A stretch of 64,000 nucleotides of DNA from Ostreococcus mediterraneus (taxonomy: Eukaryota > Chlorophyta > Mamiellophyceae > Mamiellales > Bathycoccaceae), in contig WMKK01000003.1 of the NCBI GenBank assembly GCA_012295225.1, positions 739,788-803,787 on the forward strand, in the 5' to 3' direction. This document shows positions 18,552 to 28,147 of this stretch, piece by piece. A program made the translations under genes and the position numbers. The notes under the pieces are model-generated. The model did not search any database. It was given only the letters and a program-made list of their open reading frames with translations, and was not told the origin of the DNA. The stretch's first letter is position 1. Each line of letters starts with the position of its first letter.

Positions 18552-19642
18552 ATGCCGCGCGCGCGAACGCCCGCGCGCGCGTCGCGCGCGACGCGCTCGC
18601 GCTCAAAGTCGCGCTCAAAGTCAACGACGCGAGCGAATGACATCGCTCCGAGCGCCGCCACCGCGCCCACGCGCACGCGTTCACGCGCTCGCACGACGAC
18701 GACGACGACGACGACAACGACGAAACCATTGCCCGCGTCCGCGCCGCGCGAGGCGGAGGTGACGTCGTACGTCAAGGATTTCGGGCGCCATCCAAAGTAC
18801 GCCGATGGACAACAGGTGCGAGCGAAACGCCGCGAGCTCACTCGAATCATCGTCGACTGACGCGTGTTTTTCGCGCCCAGACCCGGCCGTTGTGTCGAGG
18901 CTATGTGCATTTTCTTGTGCTCGTGCTCGCGGCGGCGGCGCGGGTGGCTGGGTACGATGCATGGCTTCCGGCGCGCGCGCGGCTGTTTGTTCAGTGCACG
19001 TTGCTTTCGTACCTGTGCAGCGTGTGTTTGCACATGGTACCGTGGAAAACGAGGCTTGGATACGACGTATCGCTGGCGTTGGATTTTGTGGGGATTTCAT
19101 GGGGGTTTACCTCGCACACGGTGCTTTGGAGTGGGGGGATGAAGACGTTTTCGGCGCTCGGGGCGGCGACGACGTTTGCGTGCATGTGCGCGATGCAAGT
19201 CGCGGCGTTTACGCAAAAGAGTAAGAATGTGATTAGTTTCATGGTACGTGCTCGATGCGGCGACGTGTTATGATTGATGCTTATGCGTATAGAAGCGTGC
19301 GTGTTTTTACGGGGTGAATTATGGTTGAATACGAATGACTGACGAAATGACGTCGCGAATCGAGCGCAGCGACGACGTCGGCTGACGCTCATCGGCTTGA
19401 ACATCGTGTTCCTCGCCGTCATCGAAACCACCGCGATTGAGGATTCCAAGCTCATGCTCACCGTACAAATATTATCGAAAATCATCGCGCCGTTATATTT
19501 TATGGCGTGTACGCGCTACGATGCCAAGCATAACGCGATTTTTGAAATCGCCGGCGTGTGGGGCCCGCATGAAAATTGGCACGTGCTCATATTAATCGTG
19601 CACCTCTTGCAGCTCAAGGCGTTGATTGATCAAAACTCATGA
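18552..19642 (+). CDS. Hemolysin III/PAQR-like membrane protein (three exons)
   Basis: Assembled as 18552-18815, 18881-19243 and 19370-19642 (299 residues); all junctions are phase 0. Donors are GTGCGA and GTACGT. CTGAC lies at 18857-18861 and 19339-19343, and the acceptors end CAG. After a low-complexity N-terminus with a threonine run comes TRPLCRGYVHFLVLVLA. It matches the hemolysin III start (P-x-x-RG-x-x-H) and is followed by about seven hydrophobic segments. The usual YHR-x-PW appears as CLHMVPW, the LDH-x-GI motif as LDFVGISWGFTSH, and the last motif as WGPHENWHVLILIVHLLQL. Family members are membrane receptors or CREST-type hydrolases. Here LDF lacks the usual histidine but HENWHV keeps the late histidines. 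The first exon is the least certain. Confidence 0.72.
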
Positions 19643-19782
19643 CGGTGCCGAAACGCGCGCACATGCACAGTATTTATCACGCGCGCGCGCGCACGGAAGC
19701 GCGCGCGCGGTATAATACCGGTAGAGTTGTTTGTTAATATCCGATATTTGTTTCTTTGACCACCAGAGCGCGTCCTCACACC

Positions 19783-20271
19783 ATGTCGCTCAAAGAGCTC
19801 TACGAAACCCATCGCACGAGCCAAGCCGCGGCGAAGCGCGATGTCGGTACGTCTCGAGCGTCGCGCGTCGTATCGCATCTCCTTTCGTCGTCGTCGTCGT
19901 CGTCGTTTGTCCCGACAGGCGCAGTGACTGATTGTTTGATTGTTGCGTCCCTGCCTCACACAGAAAACTTACGCCGCGAGGCGCTGATGAGCACATCCGC
20001 GCTCACCGAAGCGCTCACCGATAACGTCAACGCTGGTGTCGTCGACGTGTTCGAGAACCAGAAGAAAGTCGAGGACGCCGCGCGTGAGCTGAGCGACGCC
20101 GCGGGGGCGTTGAAAGTCGAGGCGAGCGCGTGGGCGCGCGACTTGGAGTCGTTTGATAAAGAGCTTCGCGCGATTGGCGATTTCGAGAATTGGGTGAAAG
20201 CCATGGAGCATGATTTAGCCACCCTCGCGGGGGCGTTAGAGGAGAAGGTTGGTGCGGGGAAGAAGAAGTAG
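19783..20271 (+). CDS. BLOC1S1: BLOC-1 subunit 1 (BLOS1/GCN5L1) homologue (two exons)
   Basis: Assembled as 19783-19846 joined to 19964-20271 (123 residues). The phase-1 intron has donor GTACGT, CTGAT at 19928-19932 and acceptor CACAG. The joined protein reads MSLKELYETHRTSQAAAKRD, then REALMSTSALTEALTDNVNAGV, then FENQKKVEDAARELS and AIGDFENWVKAMEHDLATLAGALE. It lines up along the whole length with human BLOC1S1 (REAI.A.TCLTEALVDHLNVGV ... IGDVENWARSIELDM). BLOC1S1 is part of the BLOC-1 and BORC complexes in endosome and lysosome traffic and has been linked to protein acetylation. It converges on CSN5 with 78 bases between stops. Confidence 0.9.
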   Translation: MSLKELYETHRTSQAAAKRDVGTSRASRVVSHLLSSSSSSSFVPTGAVTDCLIVASLPHTENLRREALMSTSALTEALTDNVNAGVVDVFENQKKVEDAARELSDAAGALKVEASAWARDLESFDKELRAIGDFENWVKAMEHDLATLAGALEEKVGAGKKK

Positions 20272-20349
20272 TAGTAGGTTTGTGTGAATGAATTGTTGTA
20301 CAGTGAAAAATTTGGTGTTCGCGGCTCGTCTACGTGTGTTTGTGGTGAT

Positions 20350-21599
20350 TTAGTCGCGCATATCGACGTCGACCTGGCGCGCACTATCGACGGCACGCAC
20401 GGCATCGAATAAAGCCGCCTTGATGGCGTGCGCGGCTAAGCTCTTCGTTTGTTCGACGGCGACGGCGACGGCGTCCCGCGTCGCGGCGGTGAGCGGCGAC
20501 GACTCGGATGACATGGCCGAAGTCGCGGTCGTCGCCGCGCTTTTTCCAATCGCCCCGAATGACGATGCCGATGCCGCCGTCGCGAGCACAGCCGCGGCGC
20601 CGTGCGCGCGTTTAACACCCTTTTCCGCCGCTGCGAGCTTACCTTCGATATCCCCGACCTGTCCCGCCACGAGCAGTCGATTATTCGCCAACGGCGACGA
20701 CGTCAACGTGTTCACCCAATATTGATCCCATAACGCATCTAAATTTCGCGCATCCAGCGTCGACTTGAAGTAACTCACATCTAATGCGTAGTACTTATCG
20801 GCATGGACGCCAAAATCCTCAACCTTACTCAGAGGAATCGTTTGATGTCGAGACGTCGACGCCCGTTCGTCTGGAGCGGCGTAGCCTTCGGGGTACGTGC
20901 GGAACGCTCCAATCTCCACCTTTCCTGTCGCGCACGTCCGCATGGGATCGATCACGATCGCCACGAATGGTTCTCCATAGCGTTGATTCAACATTTGTGT
21001 GTTGACGTCGATACCCGACATCCAACATCCGTAGCCCGGATGCGAGTGATACCAACCGACGACGTTTTCCGCGCGTCCGACGTCTTTACACGTCTTGTCA
21101 AAGTCAACCATGAATTCATACGCCTCCGCCTGCGCGTTCACGCGCGTCTCCGTGCCCTCCACTGGGAGTTCAAAAATGTCAATCACGATGAACGTGTCGT
21201 CGATGGTTTTCCCTTGAAGCATGCCCATGACTTCGATGGAACCGCCGCGTCGGCAGTGCGCGGTCATCTTCATCAACGCCAACGCGCTCACTTTAACCCT
21301 GTGCGCGCACGCGGGAAAACACGCGCGAGTTAGTGATGACACGCACGAGCGATGTCTACGGCGCCGTCGCGATGACGTTTGCGGCGCGTTCGACGTTGTC
21401 GCGCGTTGAATACGTGTTGAGCTCGAGACGCGCGGTGGCCAACGCTTCGAGTTGGGACGTACTTTTTAAAGTGGTGCGGGTTCCGCGCCCAGGGCTTGGC
21501 GGCGACCGCGGCGCGTTGAGCGTCGGCGTCGTAGACGTATAACGCATCCTCGGCGTCGGTTTTCGCGGACGATGGCGCGGTCGTGTCCATGGTGGTCAT
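20350..21599 (-). CDS. CSN5: COP9 signalosome subunit 5 (CSN5/JAB1), two exons
   Basis: Assembled on the minus strand as exon 1 21599-21463 and exon 2 21298-20350 (361 residues). The phase-2 intron has donor GTACGT, a CTAAC branch site and acceptor CACAG. The junction restores [23 protein letters not shown], identical in pattern to CSN5 of plants and animals. The MPN+ domain carries the JAMM metalloprotease motif [14 protein letters not shown] and the upstream glutamate in [12 protein letters not shown]5 removes NEDD8 from cullins, so this is predicted to be an active enzyme of the COP9 signalosome in nucleus and cytosol. The C-terminus is Ala-rich and variable, as is usual in the family. Confidence 0.95.
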
Positions 21600-21802
21600 G
21601 TCGCGTTGTGCGGCGGCGTTACAGTTGTGAAAGGTTTTTTTTTAAAACAACATTGAACGAATGGAATGAATTGACGCGCGCCGAACGTACGACGGCGCGC
21701 GTGGTAGAAGTAATTGTAGCAATTGTGTACAACATTGTCATCAGAGTTGACGGATGAAAGAATGAGCAAAAAAGGATTCAAAGAAATGAAGAACCGCTCA
21801 GC

Positions 21803-23740
21803 TCAGGACGTCGCCGGCGCCGTTTTGGCGCTGGCGGGCGATTCCTTTGGCGGCGATTCAGTCGGTGTAGAAGGCCCATGAACGATGTCGTCGTCGGGAA
21901 ACCCATACAAATCGAGTAAACGTAACGTCACGCCGTTCGTCCAACCAAATCCACGCTGAGGAACGTACTCACCGCCGCCTCCGACGCCGTCGTGGCCGAC
22001 GCGAACGTCGTACTTTTCGTGCATGTACCCAGTGTTTGTCCACACGGAATGCGACGTTCGTAACCACGCGTGCGCGAGTTCCTTGGCGTAGTTTTCCTCG
22101 CGAGGTGCGTACGCTTGAATGCCTTCGATAATCATGTGCGATGTCGGCGCCCAGGCGTTGGGCCAGTCCCATTGTTGACCGGTTTCGTTCAACGACGTCG
22201 CGACGCCGTTTGCGGTGACCAATCCAGACGTCTTGAGCGATTCCACGACGCGGTAAGCTTGTTCCGAATTAGGATCTGCCGCACCGCACCACAACGGTGT
22301 GTAATCGCTCGTAAATGGAGACTTTGACGCGAACGACAACGCGGAGCGATCGCGCACGACTTCGGTGACGAGCTCGCCTGGGCGCGACTCAAACGCGACG
22401 TCTCGCCATCTCGCCGCCGCGTCGTCCCAGAGCACCGCGTGAATAGCTCGTCGGCGTGCCTGCCCGGCAGCTTCGAACTTTGCCACCAAGTGCTTCAAAT
22501 ACACGCGTTCAGCGTAACCGCTCTCGCCAGGGCCCATGATTGCGAGCGCTTCGCGTGCGAGCGCTGAGATTTGCAGCTCTACGCGAAGCATAAAACCATT
22601 CAAGTCGCTCGGGATGATGTCGCACGTGCGAATACTTTCCAACCCTTTACCGTCTCGGAACCATCGGGAACTGAAATCGAATCCACTTTCAGCCGCACTC
22701 GCGATGTGTCGATAAATCTTACGCTTGAGCTCAACCTTGGCGATCGGGTTGTCGCATTTACGCGTGGCCAAGCGCGCGACTTCGACGTCTTCGCGGTAGC
22801 TCTCGGGTCGCGGGCGCGTGGTGTTGGCAAAATACCTCGACAATTGGTGATTCTCACCCGTCTCGGCGTCGCGAACGGTAATCACGCGTTCACTGCGCAT
22901 CAAGTAAGAGTACTCTTGTACGAGCAACGGCAACGCTTGTCGAAGCCACGTGCCATCGCGCGTGGCTTCGTACACCGCCGCCACGCACGACGTCAACAGC
23001 GGCGGTTGCGACCTATTCAAATAATACACTCGCGCACCATTCGGCACGAAACCATACGTGGTGACCATGTACAACAGATTATTCGTCACCCCGAGCGCGG
23101 TGGCGGGCATTTCGCTCGTTAATAACCCTAACACGATCCAATACGTGTCCCAATAGTACGTCTCGCGGAATCGCTCGCCCGGCACGACGGCGGGGTACGG
23201 CAACTTAATCCGACTCGAGGTCGTCCGTGCCTGCGGCAACGCGCCCGCGCCGCTCTCACAATCACCATCACTCTCTTGCACGGGCGACTCTTCATCCACG
23301 TAGTCATCCGCATCGAGTCTCGCGAGTATCTTCCATAAATCGTGCACGTGCCGCGTAAACGCGCGCGCTTTTTCTCCTCCGCAACGCAACGCCACATTCG
23401 GCTCTTCTCGCCAATCCACGAGCTCGGGCGTCGTCCGACGATCGCGCGGACCAGTTTCAAAATGCTCCTCCAAAAATGCCCGCGCCGCGACGCTACACGT
23501 CGCCGCACCGCTTGTTTTTAACGCCTCGTAAATCTTTGCCGGCGGCGACCGCGCGCGCGTATCCACAAAATCCTTACAATCGCTCCAAATCGCCGCGCGT
23601 TGCCCAGCGGCGAGCAACGCCGCGGTGAATAACTGCGCGTGTTGTTGTTGCGCGTCCGCGTCCGCGCCGCCAGCGCCGCCGTGCTCGTCATCATCGTCGT
23701 CGCTGCTCACCACCCAATGGTTCAAGCTGTACGCGCTCAT
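21803..23740 (-). CDS. Trehalase (glycoside hydrolase family 37)
   Basis: 645 residues from ATG 23740; the open frame continues to 23917 through an Arg/Ala-rich stretch. Both family signatures are present: PGERFRETYYWDTY near 215 and QWDWPNAWAP near 540. Also present are the catalytic-region blocks RxESGFDFSSRW (seen as AAESGFDFSSRWFRDGKG), SDLNGFM, and the end block GGGGEYVPQRGFGWTNGV. The enzyme splits trehalose into two glucoses. There is no clear signal peptide from ATG 23740, so a cytosolic enzyme is likely. The N-terminus has an acidic run (SSDDDDDEHGG). The length is normal for GH37. Confidence 0.95.
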   Translation of the reverse strand: MSAYSLNHWVVSSDDDDDEHGGAGGADADAQQQHAQLFTAALLAAGQRAAIWSDCKDFVDTRARSPPAKIYEALKTSGAATCSVAARAFLEEHFETGPRDRRTTPELVDWREEPNVALRCGGEKARAFTRHVHDLWKILARLDADDYVDEESPVQESDGDCESGAGALPQARTTSSRIKLPYPAVVPGERFRETYYWDTYWIVLGLLTSEMPATALGVTNNLLYMVTTYGFVPNGARVYYLNRSQPPLLTSCVAAVYEATRDGTWLRQALPLLVQEYSYLMRSERVITVRDAETGENHQLSRYFANTTRPRPESYREDVEVARLATRKCDNPIAKVELKRKIYRHIASAAESGFDFSSRWFRDGKGLESIRTCDIIPSDLNGFMLRVELQISALAREALAIMGPGESGYAERVYLKHLVAKFEAAGQARRRAIHAVLWDDAAARWRDVAFESRPGELVTEVVRDRSALSFASKSPFTSDYTPLWCGAADPNSEQAYRVVESLKTSGLVTANGVATSLNETGQQWDWPNAWAPTSHMIIEGIQAYAPREENYAKELAHAWLRTSHSVWTNTGYMHEKYDVRVGHDGVGGGGEYVPQRGFGWTNGVTLRLLDLYGFPDDDIVHGPSTPTESPPKESPASAKTAPATS

Positions 23741-24184
23741 GTCGCGCCTACCGCCGACGCGCGCGCGCCGCGTGCGGTGCGCGCGCGCCGAACGCGCGCG
23801 CGCGAACGCCGTTGGCGCGTGCGCGACGACGTGCGCCGTGTCTCGCGTGCGTCGGGCGCGCCGAACGCGCGAGTCTCTGAGGAGGGCACGCGCGTGGGGA
23901 ACTTTTCCAAAAGTCACGCGTTTGAGTTATGATTGGTCACGAGTCCCCCTGCGACATGTGAAGGAGGCCATGCGCGTCGTCGACGCGAGCACGGCGATGC
24001 GATGGCGACGCGACGGCGTTGTATGACATTCTCGAGGTGTTGGTGTCGTCATCGCGCGTGTGTGTTACAAATACAAGGCACGCGGCGCGCCGAACGCGAA
24101 GGCGCCGAAGCCGCGGCTGACATGGACGACTGGAAAGCGCGCGCGAATGAATGCGTGTCGTTGGACGACGTGACGCGCTCGCGC
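23741..24184. other. Intergenic stretch between trehalase and GST
   Basis: Very GC-rich, with CGCGCG runs near 23760-23830. It holds the upstream region of the trehalase gene and the 3' end of the GST gene. Open frames here on both strands are Arg/Ala-rich, carry no domain and look like chance products of composition. If trehalase starts at its furthest upstream ATG (23917), 177 bases of this stretch would be coding and basic, as in a presequence. Confidence 0.6.
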
Positions 24185-24919
24185 TCACGCCCCAGACGCT
24201 TTGACCCAGCCTATGCATTTTTGTACGAGGTATTGCTGGACTTTTTGGCCGAATGCTTTTCCGTACGCGTCTCTGGACGCGCAGCGGCCCATGTACTTGA
24301 CCAAATTCGGCCAGGGCGCGAAGGAAACGTCGGGAAAGAATTGCGGCACGTACAGCAAGTACGCGCACACCGCGACGTCGGCAACGGAGAATGTGTCGCC
24401 GACTAAAAATTCGCGTCCTTCGAGCACGCGCTCGAGTTGGCCGAGGCGACGGTTATTTGGGTCCCGCGCGCCCGTGTCCACGACGCCGCCGTTGGCATTT
24501 TCTTTAAACACCACCGGATCGAGCGTAGCGTTGGCAAAGTATACCCACTTTGCGCACTCCGCACGCGCCTCGGGGGTGTCTAAACCGCCGTATTGATCGG
24601 CTAAGTATGATAAGATAGCGCCTGACTCCCATAACTCGAGGTCGCCGTCGCGCAACGCCGGCACTTGCTTGAACGGGTGCGGGTTCGCGCCGTCGCTCGG
24701 CGCCTTCATCGTGAGCTCCAACCCAATCTCATTCGCGTACCAGTTTACTAAAGGCGATCTCGACCCTTGGCTGCCGAATAACGTCACCTGCGACGTCGCC
24801 GCCGTCGATACGGACCCGCGAGACGCCGCACCTCGGGACACCGAGTGTCGCTGGTGCCTCAACGTCTTCGACGCCGTCGTCGACGCCGTCACCGCCGCGA
24901 TCGCGCGCATGGACGCCAT
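24185..24919 (-). CDS. Glutathione S-transferase, probably organelle-targeted
   Basis: 244 residues. After a Ser/Thr/Ala/Arg-rich presequence of about 40 residues comes a thioredoxin-fold domain: QVTLFGSQGSRSPLVNWYANEIGLEL, then NPHPFKQVPALRDGDLELWESGAILSYLADQYGG. The QVPAL cis-proline and WESGAI glutathione-binding motifs are plain. The helical C-terminal domain has VLEGREFLVGDTFSVADVAVCAYLLYV, the N-capping S/D motif. The active-site residue is probably the Ser of GSRSP, giving a theta- or zeta-like rather than a tau-type enzyme; the class is uncertain. The presequence suggests plastid or mitochondrion. Confidence 0.93.
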   Translation of the reverse strand: MASMRAIAAVTASTTASKTLRHQRHSVSRGAASRGSVSTAATSQVTLFGSQGSRSPLVNWYANEIGLELTMKAPSDGANPHPFKQVPALRDGDLELWESGAILSYLADQYGGLDTPEARAECAKWVYFANATLDPVVFKENANGGVVDTGARDPNNRRLGQLERVLEGREFLVGDTFSVADVAVCAYLLYVPQFFPDVSFAPWPNLVKYMGRCASRDAYGKAFGQKVQQYLVQKCIGWVKASGA

Positions 24920-25104
24920 GAATCCTCACTCGCTCGAGGGCGATTCGCGCTCGATCGAACGCTCGCGCGGTCGTCGCGTACTGCCGCCGAGAGACGACCC
25001 ACACCGCGGTGTGGATAAAGCTGACGTCACGCCCCTCGCATCGCCGCGCCATTCATCGCCGCGCGTCGACACCCACCCACCGCGCGCCATCTCCGCGCAC
25101 CACC

Positions 25105-25683
25105 ATGTCCGCGACACTCTGCTCGACGTCACGCGCGTCGCCCGCGACGCGTCCGGCGCTCGCGCGCGCGACCAAGGCGTGTAGCCGCGCGCGTTTCGTG
25201 TGCGCGCGCGCCAAAAAAGGTGGCGCATTCTTGAAAGAGTTTGGCCCCGAACCCACGGAGGAGGAGGTGGCGGCGAAAGCCAAAGCCGAGGTGGACCTCC
25301 TCGCCGGGTTCCCAGCGCTGGAAAAAGTCGAGGGCCAAGAGCCGTTCAGCGTGAACATCATGGCGAAGAAGGTTGGACCGATGAACTTGGTGTGGAACGG
25401 CGTCGGGACGCTGCAAACGCCTTCGGCTGGGGATAAAAAGGCGTCGGTCAACCTCGCGCGCGTGTGCTTAGCGCAGCGCGCAGAGGTATTGATTGAAAAC
25501 TTTAACCGCTTGTATCCGAAGTTGAAGAATGAGCAAATTGAATGGGCGCTACAGCCGTTTGACGACGCGTACGGGGACGCCTTCGACCCGTTTATGACGT
25601 TGCCGGATGAACAGTTGGAGGATTTCGTGCCCGGTAACTTGCAGTTTTTGAAAAAACCGCGCAAGGTGGCGCCGGGTTCATAA
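25105..25683 (+). CDS. Conserved plastid-targeted protein of unknown function
   Basis: 192 residues from ATG 25105. The first 35 residues (MSATLCSTSRASPATRPALARATKA...) look like a chloroplast transit peptide rich in Ser/Ala/Arg. The mature part has a KGGAFLKEFGPEPTEEEVAAKAKAE segment, then a globular domain: MAKKVGPMNLVWNGVGTLQTP, then SVNLARVCLAQRAEVLIENFNRLYPKL, then IEWALQPFDDAYGDAFDPFM and a C-terminal LPDEQLEDFVPGNLQFLKKP. It looks like a plant and algal domain of unknown function, but I cannot name it with confidence. Divergent from the GST gene and just upstream of the plastid-type NusA gene. Confidence 0.75.
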   Translation: MSATLCSTSRASPATRPALARATKACSRARFVCARAKKGGAFLKEFGPEPTEEEVAAKAKAEVDLLAGFPALEKVEGQEPFSVNIMAKKVGPMNLVWNGVGTLQTPSAGDKKASVNLARVCLAQRAEVLIENFNRLYPKLKNEQIEWALQPFDDAYGDAFDPFMTLPDEQLEDFVPGNLQFLKKPRKVAPGS

Positions 25684-25840
25684 TATGACGCCAGGGCAAT
25701 AATAGTCGCGCTCGTAGTTGTAATCCATCGTGTCATTATTCATGCGCTTTATGTGCTTTGCTGCGCCGCGACAAACGCAGCGCCATATCGCATCGCGCGA
25801 CGTCCTCGACGCCCCGTACGACGCCGCGCACGCGCGCACG

Positions 25841-28060
25841 ATGACGTTTTCAATCGCCCGCGCGCCCGCGCCCGCGCCTGCGCGCACCATTGCGCGCGTA
25901 CGACGCGTGTCCCACGCGCGCCGCGCCGCCGCCGCCGCTAACCCATCGCTTTCGCGCGCTCGCGCCGGCGTTTTCGCCGCCGCGCTCGACGCCGACGCCG
26001 ACGCGCCGAGCGCCGATCCATGGCTCGATACTCGTCGCGTCGAACTGGCCAAGTTGACCGTCGAACACGGGTTGAAACCGCTCTGTCGAGGCTACGGGCT
26101 CAAGCTGGGTGGGTCCAAGACGACGCTGCTCGAACGCGTGCTCGAGTACGAGAGCGCGAATCGCGCCGAGTTTGCGCCCATGGAGGCTGTGGTGAAGCAA
26201 GCGTCGTCGTGGCGTAAGGCGAGAATTGTTCAGGTGGAGAGTGCGGAGGGTGAGAGGGGCGGACGGCGACGGGATGAGGGTCAGGAGACGAGGCGAGCGA
26301 CGGCGGGCGGCTGGGGTCGGGACGCCGAGGACGACGTCGGCGAAGAATGGGGCTCGGAATGGGATCGCAACGACGTCGATGGGGATGATATCGAGGCATC
26401 AACTGCGTATTTGAGTGATATTGAGGCCCGGTATCCGGCACTGCGATTGGCGAGTGAGAGTTTAAGTAGGGATGATTTGGCGAGGCGGGTCGCCGTCGTC
26501 AACGGGTTGCGCCAGTTGGCCAAGGAAAAGAAAGGGTACGAGGCGGATACGGCGTTGCATTTGGAAGCCATCGCGCGCGCGGTAGAAAAGTCGTATAGAG
26601 ACATGCGTGGGAGCGCGTTGACCATTTTACAAAAGGAGGCGCGACGCCGGGTGGAGGTGAGCGTGGACATTGACGTGGCGCGCGGTCGGTTCGCCGTATT
26701 GGTGCAAGTCATCGGACGCTCGGGTTCCGTCGAGCGCGAGTACGACGACACCAAATTTTTCAACTTCAACATTCGTCGCCAGAATCGCATGCGACCGCTG
26801 ATTGGGTATTTGAGCGATGAAATAAAGAATGGCGTCGCGCGCAGAGCGACGGAGGATTTCGTCGAAAAAGTTGGCACGGTGTGCGAAGGCACCGTTCGAT
26901 TCCGTTCTGAAGACGGCGCGTGGATGGTGGACATCGATGGTGGCGCCGCCGGCGTGATTCCCGCCCAAGAGCAGTTACAGACACTGCAAATGCTGCAAGG
27001 CGACCGAGTGACGTGCTTTGTACTCGATGTCGAGAACAACCTGTTCACCGGCCGCGAGCGTACTCCAGTTATTCTTTCCATGACTATCCCGGGGGTCGTC
27101 GCGGGTATCATCGAAATGGAAGTTCCCGAAGTTGCGCGTGGTGATGTCGTCATCAAAGCCATCAGTCGTATTCCTGGGAAGATGACCAAGGTAGCGGTGA
27201 CGGTGGCTGAAGACTGCCAAACGGTGTGGAGCGCCATCGACGCGTGCGTGGGGCCAGATAACGAGCGCCTGCGTCGTATTCGCGACCGTTCTGGCGGCGA
27301 AATCGTGCATTTCATCCAGTGGAGCGAGGACCCTGAAGAAGTTGTCAAGGCGGCGCTGTTCCCAGCCGAGGTGAAGAAGACTGAGTATAGCTTCCCCGAA
27401 GGCGAACGTCTGCCAAAGATTGTCGCCTACGTATCGGCGTTTGATTCGTCGCGCGCCATTGGTGCGGGCGGCGCCAACGTCAAACTTGCCGCGGCATTAA
27501 CGAATACGTTTGTGGTGATTGAAAAGATTGAATCCGATGGCGATGACATGCGACGACGATCGTCGTTTAATGATGACTTAGACGACGGTTTCAGTAACGG
27601 GTCGTTTTGGGGCAGAGACGAAGAAGACGCCGGATTCGACAGCCGCGACGCCGAAGACTTTACAAACATTTTATCCGAAAATCGGTACAGCGAGAAACAA
27701 TCGCAAGGGGTGGTATTAGACGACCTCGGTTGGCCTGAACTCCCTGAATTCGATAGCTTGAAGGTGTCCACGGATGACAACGCCGTCGCTCCTCGTCCCG
27801 CGCCGGTGAGCGAATTAAAAACGCTCAGCGAAATGCTCGGTGAAGATGAGTTTGAGGACGACGTATTAGATGGCGACGATGACGACGTCGGTGCGTTTGA
27901 TGGTGAAGACGATGAAGAGACCTGGGAAGTTGGTCCTGGTAGACCAGGGTTGGTGACGTTTGGCGCGACTGGTAGACCGGGGTTGGTTGGCACCGCAATG
28001 TTCTTTGGCGACGTCGATTCCGGTGAATACGATGACGACGAAGACGTCATCTTTGATTAA
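25841..28060 (+). CDS. nusA: Plastid-type NusA transcription factor with an N-terminal SAP domain
   Basis: 739 residues from ATG 25841; in-frame ATGs further up (25742) give a less transit-peptide-like N-terminus. Order: an Ala/Arg/Pro-rich transit peptide; an SAP-type helix pair (ELAKLTVEHGLKPLCRGYGLKLGG ... LLERVLEYE) near 65-105; an acidic linker; a NusA N-terminal domain (VVNGLRQLAKEKKGYEADTALHLEAIARAVEKSY); an S1-like barrel (GTVCEGTVRFRSEDGAWMVDIDGGAAGVIPAQEQ); KH1 (IPGVVAGIIEMEVPEVARGDVVIKAISRIPGKMTKVAV ... ACVGPDNERLRRI ... IQWSEDPEEVVKAALFPAEV); and KH2 (AYVSAFDSSRAIGAGGANVKLAAALTN). The KH blocks match bacterial NusA closely. The C-terminus is acidic with two GRPGLV repeats. Likely role: pausing, antitermination or RNA binding with the plastid bacterial-type RNA polymerase. 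Confidence 0.88.
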   Translation: MTFSIARAPAPAPARTIARVRRVSHARRAAAAANPSLSRARAGVFAAALDADADAPSADPWLDTRRVELAKLTVEHGLKPLCRGYGLKLGGSKTTLLERVLEYESANRAEFAPMEAVVKQASSWRKARIVQVESAEGERGGRRRDEGQETRRATAGGWGRDAEDDVGEEWGSEWDRNDVDGDDIEASTAYLSDIEARYPALRLASESLSRDDLARRVAVVNGLRQLAKEKKGYEADTALHLEAIARAVEKSYRDMRGSALTILQKEARRRVEVSVDIDVARGRFAVLVQVIGRSGSVEREYDDTKFFNFNIRRQNRMRPLIGYLSDEIKNGVARRATEDFVEKVGTVCEGTVRFRSEDGAWMVDIDGGAAGVIPAQEQLQTLQMLQGDRVTCFVLDVENNLFTGRERTPVILSMTIPGVVAGIIEMEVPEVARGDVVIKAISRIPGKMTKVAVTVAEDCQTVWSAIDACVGPDNERLRRIRDRSGGEIVHFIQWSEDPEEVVKAALFPAEVKKTEYSFPEGERLPKIVAYVSAFDSSRAIGAGGANVKLAAALTNTFVVIEKIESDGDDMRRRSSFNDDLDDGFSNGSFWGRDEEDAGFDSRDAEDFTNILSENRYSEKQSQGVVLDDLGWPELPEFDSLKVSTDDNAVAPRPAPVSELKTLSEMLGEDEFEDDVLDGDDDDVGAFDGEDDEETWEVGPGRPGLVTFGATGRPGLVGTAMFFGDVDSGEYDDDEDVIFD

Positions 28061-28147
28061 ACTAGCACCAACCATTGAAACTGCCGTGTAATTCTAATAA
28101 ATCATATCATTCATCGCTCGATTGACTTCACACGCGCGCGCGCGACA

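Noticed and set aside
19884-19908. Run of TCG repeats read as a polyserine coding stretch
   Set aside because: It lies inside the BLOC1S1 intron, since the family alignment continues only after splicing it out.
26281-27348. 355-residue minus-strand open frame
   Set aside because: Antisense to the NusA gene. The KH and S1 blocks on the plus strand are clear, and this frame shows only Ser/Arg-rich filler.
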